Positions 1-5,682 of a DNA stretch of 5,682 bases are shown one piece after another (the stretch's first letter is position 1; every line of letters begins with the position of its first letter). Under the pieces are notes generated by a model. It had not been told where the DNA came from. It searched no databases and saw only the letters and a list, made by a program, of their open reading frames with translations. The DNA comes from Paramuribaculum sp. Its GTDB lineage: Bacteria > Bacteroidota > Bacteroidia > Bacteroidales > Muribaculaceae. The translations under genes were made by a program, and so were the position numbers. Location: NCBI GenBank assembly GCA_029062075.1, contig JAIDQW010000466.1:1-5682 (forward strand), given 5' to 3'.

Positions 1-27
1 TTATAAGTCTTATAAGATTTATAAATC
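1..27. repeat. Three 9-bp tandem near-repeats (TTATAA core)
   Basis: Positions 1-9, 10-18 and 19-27 read ttataagtc, ttataagat and ttataaatc, sharing the core TTATAA at a strict 9-base period. A fourth, partial unit (tta) starts at 28. The array may continue past the left edge. It overlaps the 18-bp palindrome, so the two patterns are not independent. Function is unknown and the sequence is of low complexity. Confidence 0.45.
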
Positions 28-30
28 TTA
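13..30. repeat. Perfect 18-bp AT-rich palindrome
   Basis: TAAGATTTATAAATCTTA is identical to its own reverse complement, and symmetry breaks at the next base on each side (12 and 31). It abuts the U-tract of the barrel-gene terminator. It could be a dimeric-regulator site or part of a regulatory region for a gene beyond the left edge. It could also be chance symmetry in AT-rich DNA. No gene in the window starts nearby, so a target cannot be named. Confidence 0.5.
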
Positions 31-68
31 AAAAAGTAGCCCGGGCTTGGTGTCAAGTCCGGGCTGCT
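30..68 (-). terminator. Strong rho-independent terminator of the outer-membrane barrel gene
   Basis: A 15-bp stem pairs positions 68-54 with 49-35 (AGCAGCCCGGACTTG with CAAGCCCGGGCTACT on the minus strand). It contains two G-U type pairs, no bulge and a 4-base loop. A run of six U follows immediately (A run at 30-35 on the plus strand). It begins about 20 bases after the TAA stop at 89-91. The plus strand shows no T run after the hairpin, so it terminates leftward transcription only. Confidence 0.92.
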
Positions 69-88
69 GTATAATTGAATCGTGTATT

Positions 89-2926
89 TTACATTGGAGG
101 TCTGCCGCCCCCCATTCTGCCTCCGTGAGGTCCGCCGGGTCCACCGGGACCCATATTTCTGCCTTGGGGCTGCTTGCCCTTGCCGAATGTGTTGAATCGG
201 TAGCTTACAGAGAACATGAAGTAGCGCGACAATGTGTTGTATTTTATATCATCTGTATATAACGCAGAAGTTGTTCGATTAATGTTATTCCGTTGATCGA
301 GAAGGTCACAAGCTTTGACGGCTAATGTGAGCGATTTGTCGCGGAGAGTTTCATAAGATATCGCCGCATTCCAAATCCATTCATTTTTGTCGTAACCGTT
401 AGCATAACCACTTGTAGCCGTGTAGGTTACATCGCTCGTCAATATAACATCAATGGGAGTACGGTAGTAAGCGGAGAATGAACCGCCATAAGAATGCACA
501 GTCTGATTGGTGAGATTGTTTCGGCTATTGGAGCCTGAATGTGAACTGAGACTATTGTGAGTAGTCTGGAGTCCGTAACGTGGACGGAGCTCAAACTCAA
601 AGTTTTCAGGGCGGAATGATATTCCGGGAGAGAGATTGAGCCTGAGAGCATCGCTATTGTTTCTCTGCAGTCCGGCTTTATCATCAATGCTGATAAAGCC
701 TACACCGTGGCTGTAATTGGCGAAAATGCTGTTTGAGAACTGCCAGTATTTATTGCGGAACGGCATTGAAATCATATTGGCAACCATAGCGTTCCATATA
801 CCGTTAGTGTTTCTGTATCTGGTTTCCTGAGCACCGGTCAGCTCGTTTCTCTGAACAGTTGAAATGATTGAATTCTGAACAACAGAGGCATTTGCCATCA
901 GCATTATGGATCGCTGACTCTGCATGTTGAAATCCTGGAAGCGGAGCATCATATTGTGGGTGAAAGTCGGCTTCAGGTCGGGATTACCGTAAATAATATT
1001 CATGGGATTTGACATATCCGGCACGGGCTGCAACTGTGATATAGAGGGCTGGGATGATCTGCCGTTATATCTTATATTCAGCGACCGCGTTTTTGAGAAT
1101 CTTTGGCGATAATTCACAAACGGAGCGAAATTGAGCACCCACCTCTCCGGAATATTTCTTTCGGAGTTAATAAGGTCTATGCTTTTTGACATCTGCGGTA
1201 CGAATGACATACCAACCTCAAGATTGAGCGACTTGGTTACCTGCTGGAAGCTGATTCTCACATCCTGATTGAAATAATCATTTCTGAACCGGTTGCTGAG
1301 ATTGTCAATAATAGCACTATCCACATAGTTGACAACTTCGCCGAGTGGATCAAGAAGAGTGGCGTCATACACAAGCTTGTCGGCATTGTTCCAGCGATAG
1401 TTCGCGCGGTAAGCGAACTTCAGGAAGCGACCGTTTGCCACATCCCCGAGCGGTTCTGTCCATGTGAGTCGTGCAGAGGCATTGTCATTCCACGTATGAT
1501 TATCGGTATATTGGTCGTAAATATCCGTAGAGTCGTTGAAAAGATAAAAAATATTCTTTGAGTAGGAATTTTCCTTTTCCTTGACGTTTGAGTGACTGTA
1601 GTTCAAGTTAACAGAGAACGAGCGTCCTCGCTTGCTTCGGAACTTGTGGTTATAGATAAGTCCGGTTCCGAATTCAAGTGACTTACCATTAGAGGAAGCG
1701 TCATTTAAGCTACGGCTTATAGCCGAGCGAAGTTCATCGGCAGAAAATGTGAATGTTGAGTCAATACTATATGAATCATTGATGTTATATGAAATTCTTG
1801 GACGAACTTCAAGAGTGTTGAAAGAGTCAGGTTTCCATTCGATGCGGAAGTCACCACGGATATTGTGACCCTTGTCACGCGAATACTTATCAATAGATGC
1901 GAACTGGTTACTGAGCACATATTCTCGCTCCGTATCAGTGATAGAATTACGGTCGGTGTGACTGTACATAAGGTTACCTCCGGCTCTGAAAATTTCCTTG
2001 TTTCCTACATTGAAATTGACGCCGAATGCCTGTGAGGTGGTAATACCGTTGTTACCTCCGAAACGGCGGAACCGGGCACCGTTGCCATCGGTGAATCCGA
2101 GCTGGTTGACATTGTTGAAATTACCGAGGAAGGTGATCTGATTCTCATTCCAGAAACGGTTGACATTGAAATTGGCATTATAGCGGTCATCAGTACCGTA
2201 GCCAGCCTCTGCATTTCCAAACCATCCGTTTTTCATACCCTTTTTAACAGTGAGGTTAATGACGGTTTCATCTTCTCCGTCATCCACTCCGGTAAGGCGG
2301 GCGAGGTCGCTCTTACGGTCAACTACCTGGAGTTTGTCCACCATTTCCACCGGAAGGTTTTTGGATGCCACCTGCGGGTCATCGCTGAAAAACTCCTTAC
2401 CATCCACAAGAATTTTCTTGACCTCCTTACCGTTGGCTGTAATCTTGCCTTCAGAGTCCACCTCCACTCCCGGGAGACGCTTCAGAAGATCTTCCACCAC
2501 TGCATTAGGCTGAGTTTTGTAGGAGCCTGCATTATACTCAACGGTGTCCTCCATGACCTTGATTTCGGTCTGAACCCCTTTAACTACGACCTCCGCGAGC
2601 TCAAGTGCACTTTCAGAGAGTACGATAGTGTCAAGGTTGACACTTTGTCCCTTAACTGTAATATCGTGATTGTTGGTGGCATATCCGAGATAGATAGTCT
2701 GAACAATATACTTTCCATTAGCAACTCCGGTGAAATTGAAAACACCTTTGGTGTTTGTTTTCGCACCTTGCACAAGTGCGGAATCTCGTGCTGCGAGGAG
2801 TTTGACAGTCGCACCCGGCAGGAGTTCTCCATCAGGGTCTGCAATAACTCCCCTAATGTTGTAAGCCATCGCTGAAACGGCACACAGAAAGGCGCATAAC
2901 GCACCAGCCAGTTTTTTGTGAGTCAT
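89..2926 (-). CDS. Outer-membrane beta-barrel protein, TonB-receptor-like (CarboxypepD_reg-like + plug + OMP_b-brl_3-type barrel)
   Basis: This is a complete 945-residue protein (ATG to TAA). Residues 1-21 form a Sec signal peptide (KK, a hydrophobic core, then a likely cut after AMA). No proper lipobox surrounds C11 or C15, so it is probably not a lipoprotein. Residues 22-105 match a carboxypeptidase-regulatory-like beta-sandwich (GVIADPDGELLPGATV, later GYATNN). AEVVVKG at 111-117 resembles the linker/TonB-box zone. Residues 118-230 are plug-like, with EDLLKRLPGVEV (145-156), KKILVDGKEFFSDDP (170-184) and a closing INLTVKKG. From about 235 to 914 there are alternating amphipathic strands with the conserved GNPDLKP at 647-653, ending in the aromatic strand RYFMFSVSYRFNTF (901-914). 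A Gly/Pro/Arg/Met-rich tail follows (915-945). This layout is that of the Bacteroidota OMP_b-brl_3 family, related to TonB-dependent receptors. The family is poorly characterised and the substrate is unknown. No SusD-like gene is adjacent, which argues against a SusC role. It appears to be a single-gene unit with its own promoter and terminator. Confidence 0.9.
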   Translation of the reverse strand: MTHKKLAGALCAFLCAVSAMAYNIRGVIADPDGELLPGATVKLLAARDSALVQGAKTNTKGVFNFTGVANGKYIVQTIYLGYATNNHDITVKGQSVNLDTIVLSESALELAEVVVKGVQTEIKVMEDTVEYNAGSYKTQPNAVVEDLLKRLPGVEVDSEGKITANGKEVKKILVDGKEFFSDDPQVASKNLPVEMVDKLQVVDRKSDLARLTGVDDGEDETVINLTVKKGMKNGWFGNAEAGYGTDDRYNANFNVNRFWNENQITFLGNFNNVNQLGFTDGNGARFRRFGGNNGITTSQAFGVNFNVGNKEIFRAGGNLMYSHTDRNSITDTEREYVLSNQFASIDKYSRDKGHNIRGDFRIEWKPDSFNTLEVRPRISYNINDSYSIDSTFTFSADELRSAISRSLNDASSNGKSLEFGTGLIYNHKFRSKRGRSFSVNLNYSHSNVKEKENSYSKNIFYLFNDSTDIYDQYTDNHTWNDNASARLTWTEPLGDVANGRFLKFAYRANYRWNNADKLVYDATLLDPLGEVVNYVDSAIIDNLSNRFRNDYFNQDVRISFQQVTKSLNLEVGMSFVPQMSKSIDLINSERNIPERWVLNFAPFVNYRQRFSKTRSLNIRYNGRSSQPSISQLQPVPDMSNPMNIIYGNPDLKPTFTHNMMLRFQDFNMQSQRSIMLMANASVVQNSIISTVQRNELTGAQETRYRNTNGIWNAMVANMISMPFRNKYWQFSNSIFANYSHGVGFISIDDKAGLQRNNSDALRLNLSPGISFRPENFEFELRPRYGLQTTHNSLSSHSGSNSRNNLTNQTVHSYGGSFSAYYRTPIDVILTSDVTYTATSGYANGYDKNEWIWNAAISYETLRDKSLTLAVKACDLLDQRNNINRTTSALYTDDIKYNTLSRYFMFSVSYRFNTFGKGKQPQGRNMGPGGPGGPHGGRMGGGRPPM

Positions 2927-2953
2927 ATATGATCGGTATTAATTTTCAACATC

Positions 2954-2982
2954 CAAAGTTATAGACGGTGTAGTTTGGAAAA
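2954..2982 (-). promoter_or_regulatory. Bacteroidota-type promoter for the outer-membrane barrel gene
   Basis: The minus strand carries TAACTTTG at 2961-2954, a perfect match to the Bacteroidota primary sigma-factor -7 consensus TAnnTTTG. A TTTT at 2982-2979, 17 bases further upstream, is a weak candidate for the -33 TTTG element. Transcription would start near 2947, giving a leader of about 20 bases before the ATG at 2926. No Shine-Dalgarno sequence precedes the ATG; the leader is AT-rich, as is common in this phylum. The box lies downstream of the terminator of the previous gene, which fits independent transcription. No operator-like inverted repeat is obvious in this 173-base intergenic region. 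Confidence 0.65.
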
Positions 2983-3018
2983 GGTTTAATACCAGAATTG
3001 TTTTTTTGAAGTATATGT

Positions 3019-3054
3019 AAAAAATTCGGGCACCCCTATGAGGGAGCACCCGAA
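3019..3054 (-). terminator. Rho-independent terminator of the fimbrillin-like gene
   Basis: Read on the minus strand, an outer stem TTCGGG/CCCGAA (3054-3049 with 3030-3025) continues through U-G and G-U wobble pairs. After a single bulged C it reaches an inner stem UCCCU/AGGGG closed by the loop CAU. Six U residues follow directly (A run at 3019-3024 on the plus strand). It lies about 45 bases past the TAA of the upstream gene. The plus strand has no T run after the hairpin, so it acts in one direction. It separates the two genes into distinct transcripts. Confidence 0.85.
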
Positions 3055-3099
3055 ATCAGGTCTGGTTTACCAAGTATGTTCAACTAAGATAGTCTATTT

Positions 3100-5682
3100 T
3101 TAGTTCTTGTAGATCAAGCGAATGGGCAATGCATCCGAAGCCTGTGCTGCATCGCCATAACCCAATGTTGCATCGTCAAAAGAGCTGAAGTCAAACGAAT
3201 AATAATTCATATCCCATGAGTAGCTATAATGACCGGTCGGTTTATGACCTCCCTTCTCCGGTAGTATAAACCAATAAATCGCTCCCTGGTTTCTATACAG
3301 GTTATATACAACCGGTCGATAAATATTGTCGCCTCCTCTTAAAACTCCAAAAACTCCGCTATATGACAACGCACCTCTCATCTGATTTCCAGTTGCAGAA
3401 GTTCCAGTTCCCGGCAAATCAGGGAATGTGGCACTACCTACAGCCGAAATCTGACGTGCTCTTCTTGCCTGACCGTCCACTCCCAGAGGGAAGAAGATCT
3501 GATTACCATTATCGGGGTCATAAATTACACAACCTCTCATACCCTGATTGGTAGTTGTTCTTGACCCTTTATTATCAGTATCATAATATGTATAAGCCTG
3601 ATCTATATAATCGGCGGTTGCAGTAGCACCATCAGCATAAACAACACCAAAACCCTGTTCCAAATTCATCAACTCGGTAAAGTCATCATAAGATGGAATA
3701 GTGAATTTCTGATTATTACGGTCTATAGCTGTATATGTCTCCGCCCAACTGTAATTGGCTTCAAGCCTGCTTTGAGTGCCGGCATAATTCATTGTTCCAA
3801 ACGCGGGCATCGCACTCCATTTCTTAGTAAATGTTGAAGTTGTGCCATTATCATTAAGCTTAATCAGCTGCAGAGGTGTATTGTAAATCGGATAATACAA
3901 GCCATATTCCTTATTATTGACTTCCATAACACCATCCTCATAATTAGCACGCTTGTACATGGTGCCAATAGATAACGGGCTGGCTGTTGTAATAACATTC
4001 ATATTGCTTCCAACCTGGTCACGCCTCTGCGGGTCACCATTAACATTTTTGCCGTTCATGGCGTAAACATTATAGCAGCTCCAATCCTTTGAACCTAAGC
4101 GTGTGCGGGCATCATAGCCCTGGCGGACCAGAATGAGATGCACACAGGTATAGTTCATGTACTCAATCTTGATAATACCATATCGAGCCTGATCAGCCCC
4201 GATTGTGCCATTCGGCTTATATGTGAATCTCATATATGAGCCACCTGAACCCTCGATATAATTACTGCTGTTAGCGGTATTGTCATCGCACACTTTAGTA
4301 ACTGTTCTGCCGTTTCCTGTCAGGGTAAACCATGCTTCTTCACCACCCTTTGAGGTACCGCTCGTCATGATAGAAGCTCTCCACGGTCCTGAAGAAGAGG
4401 TAAGAGATGTAAACTCATTTGTATTAGCCACCCAAAGAACACTCAAGTCAATATCGAACTCATCATCATTGTCGGCAGCTCTCCATATAGCCTTAGGATT
4501 TACTATACGGCGAACCTGATAAATTGGTATTTCGTCGTATTCACGCTTATTACCCTGAATATCCTCAAAATAGACCGGATTTCTATTTTCATCAAAAGCA
4601 TAGAATCTCACAACAGCTTTGCGTCTGTAAGCATTATAAGGATTGTTTCCGGTGAATCCGGACATCTGAACGAGGTTTTTGGCACGAGTCCACATAGGCA
4701 CCTGAACGATAACGTCAGAACCATCTCTTTTAACAGAGTAAGTTCCATTGTCTGTTCCGGGAGCAATCTCAATATCCTCTCCGGATTTTGTTATATCATA
4801 TTCCGCCCACCACTTATTATTGCTGCAATAATAATTTTCTATTTCCGTCATAGCTTCCGTACCATAGTTGGTGGTTTCATCACCAATCATCGTATTTGTG
4901 GTAGCTCTTAAAGCGAGGAAACCTAAAAAGTTTGCATTACCGCGATATTTATCCCAATCATTATATTGCTCTTTAAATTGCTTCCAAGCATCTCTATACC
5001 AGGTAAACTCATCGTAATTGTAAATATTATAGGTAGGAGTAGCCGGCACCTCATCAGGCTGAGTGGGGTCGTAAGGCGCCCAGTTGTTTTCTACAATCTC
5101 AGCCCTGAGGTATTTTATTCCGTCAGCATTAGTCAGACGGACAGGTAAATTCATTGTCTGTTTGTACAGGTATGAAATAAAGTATTCTTCCGGGAGGATA
5201 ATGCCATGTTTGGGTTCTTCGTAGTCAATGTGCCAGTCCGGTTCATTAGCCCATCCCTTGAACTTCAGAGTCAACTTATAGTGATAGTTGCGCTCCGCAT
5301 CATAGTTATAGGTAGTATTTTTACCAAGCATGAACCTGTATCTGATAGGTCCGGATGATAGTTTCTCCTCATTTACAGAGTTGTACCAGGCTTCAACTTC
5401 AATAAAGGTACCGTACTTAACTTTGTCCTTATAGTCAACATAATCAGGGTGCCCATCAGGATTTCCGCCGGTAGGCAGATAGTCATTCTCCGCCATCTCT
5501 TTGGCATTCATCTCCTTATTGAAAGATAATCCCATACCGGTTTTATCACCCTGGCAGTTTTCGAAGAAGAAAAGGGATTCAGCATCAGCCGCGTGAGGCT
5601 GATCCAAATCGACCGGAGTACCTTTCTGAATTGCGACCCATTTAGTGTGTGTCTTTTTGCCGCCATCGGGATAGTATGTGAT
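3100..5682 (-). CDS. Large fimbrillin-like/DUF4906-type surface protein with C-terminal FISUMP-like domain, N-terminus outside window
   Basis: The frame is open to the window edge. The first in-window start-like codon (TTG at 5607) is preceded by 25 sense codons with no stop, so 860 residues are visible and the true start lies upstream. Residues below count from the window edge. Residues 1-145 resemble the last sandwich of a FimA/Mfa-like or DUF4906 protein: FFFENCQG near 38-45, then YRFMLGKNTTYNYDAERNYH near 115-134 and YKLTLKFKG. A middle region (about 155-400) holds EEYFISYLYKQ, IVENNWAPYDP and the linker YQVRRIVNPKAIWR. Residues about 410-525 form an Ig/BACON-like module (GPWRASI; it ends LILVRQGYDA). 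Residues about 530-860 resemble FISUMP or C-type-lectin-like domains: FTIPSYDDFTELMN, GMRGCVIYDPDNGNQIFFPL, GAIYW and the ending ALPIRLIYKN. Such proteins in Bacteroidales are secreted surface proteins, often found near fimbrillin genes, so a fimbrial tip or adhesin role is inferred. No catalytic motif was recognised. The family assignment comes from memory of conserved motifs and was not searched. Confidence 0.8.
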   Translation of the reverse strand: MTYYPDGGKKTHTKWVAIQKGTPVDLDQPHAADAESLFFFENCQGDKTGMGLSFNKEMNAKEMAENDYLPTGGNPDGHPDYVDYKDKVKYGTFIEVEAWYNSVNEEKLSSGPIRYRFMLGKNTTYNYDAERNYHYKLTLKFKGWANEPDWHIDYEEPKHGIILPEEYFISYLYKQTMNLPVRLTNADGIKYLRAEIVENNWAPYDPTQPDEVPATPTYNIYNYDEFTWYRDAWKQFKEQYNDWDKYRGNANFLGFLALRATTNTMIGDETTNYGTEAMTEIENYYCSNNKWWAEYDITKSGEDIEIAPGTDNGTYSVKRDGSDVIVQVPMWTRAKNLVQMSGFTGNNPYNAYRRKAVVRFYAFDENRNPVYFEDIQGNKREYDEIPIYQVRRIVNPKAIWRAADNDDEFDIDLSVLWVANTNEFTSLTSSSGPWRASIMTSGTSKGGEEAWFTLTGNGRTVTKVCDDNTANSSNYIEGSGGSYMRFTYKPNGTIGADQARYGIIKIEYMNYTCVHLILVRQGYDARTRLGSKDWSCYNVYAMNGKNVNGDPQRRDQVGSNMNVITTASPLSIGTMYKRANYEDGVMEVNNKEYGLYYPIYNTPLQLIKLNDNGTTSTFTKKWSAMPAFGTMNYAGTQSRLEANYSWAETYTAIDRNNQKFTIPSYDDFTELMNLEQGFGVVYADGATATADYIDQAYTYYDTDNKGSRTTTNQGMRGCVIYDPDNGNQIFFPLGVDGQARRARQISAVGSATFPDLPGTGTSATGNQMRGALSYSGVFGVLRGGDNIYRPVVYNLYRNQGAIYWFILPEKGGHKPTGHYSYSWDMNYYSFDFSSFDDATLGYGDAAQASDALPIRLIYKN

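Noticed and set aside
47..262. Plus-strand 71-codon open frame at the left end
   Set aside because: It overlaps the terminator stem and the antisense of the barrel protein's Gly/Pro-rich tail. It has no promoter and no recognisable domain.
439..687. Minus-strand 82-codon frame inside the barrel region
   Set aside because: It is an out-of-frame shadow of continuous barrel strands and has no start signal.
2250..2513. Plus-strand 87-codon frame opposite the plug domain
   Set aside because: Its Ser/Thr/Arg-rich composition is what an antisense shadow of a coding region produces, while the minus frame has clear conserved plug motifs.
2584..2904. Minus-strand 106-codon frame inside the N-terminus of the barrel gene
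   Set aside because: It is a +1/-1 frame shadow of a fully intact signal peptide and carboxypeptidase-regulatory-like domain. It is not a frameshift remnant.
89..2926. SusC-type glycan importer
   Set aside because: The plug and carboxypeptidase-like domain are shared with SusC. However, there is no SusD-like neighbour and the motifs fit the OMP_b-brl_3 family better.
89..2926. Lipoprotein signal in the barrel protein because of C11 and C15
   Set aside because: Neither cysteine follows a proper lipobox (residues before C15 are AFL). A type I cleavage site after AMA at residue 21 fits well.
2927..3099. Invertible promoter or phase-variation switch, as seen for some Bacteroidales surface genes
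   Set aside because: No inverted repeats flank the promoter box. The only hairpin here is a terminator with a U-tract.
3100..5682. CRISPR array, mobile element or integrase site in the repeat-like parts of the large gene
   Set aside because: No regularly spaced direct repeats, transposase motifs or terminal inverted repeats were seen. The frame is continuous coding sequence.

Overview
The window looks like chromosomal DNA from a gut-type Bacteroidales bacterium (Bacteroides/Prevotella/Muribaculaceae range; the genus cannot be fixed from this sequence). Three things support this. One gene encodes an outer-membrane protein with a carboxypeptidase-regulatory-like domain, a plug and a beta-barrel, an architecture typical of Bacteroidota. 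The other encodes a large fimbrillin-like/DUF4906-like surface protein. The intergenic region carries a perfect match to the Bacteroidota -7 promoter element TAnnTTTG, and the start codon has no Shine-Dalgarno sequence, as is usual in this phylum.

Both genes lie on the minus strand, so the window reads from right to left. From 5682 to 3100 there is a long reading frame, open at the window edge, whose N-terminus lies outside. It encodes at least 860 residues of a multi-domain surface protein: a fimbrillin-like beta-sandwich, a middle region, an Ig/BACON-like module ending in VRQGY, and a C-terminal domain resembling the Fibrobacter succinogenes major paralogous (FISUMP) type. A strong intrinsic terminator follows at 3054-3019. 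A new promoter (-7 box at 2961-2954) then drives a complete 945-residue outer-membrane beta-barrel protein at 2926-89, which ends in an unusual Gly/Pro/Arg/Met-rich tail. A second strong terminator at 68-30 closes that gene. The last 30 bases are AT-rich, with a perfect 18-bp palindrome and three 9-bp tandem near-repeats.

The terminator-promoter arrangement between the genes suggests two separate transcription units rather than one operon. No SusD-like partner is visible beside the barrel protein, so it should not be read as a SusC glycan importer. The large upstream protein is best read as a surface-exposed fimbrial accessory, tip or adhesin-type protein; this rests on fold-level resemblance and not on an identified ligand. 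I see no mobile element, CRISPR array, tRNA or rRNA. Nothing in the window amounts to a clearly new system. The most noteworthy items are the composite architecture of the partial protein and the low-complexity tail placed after the last barrel strand.
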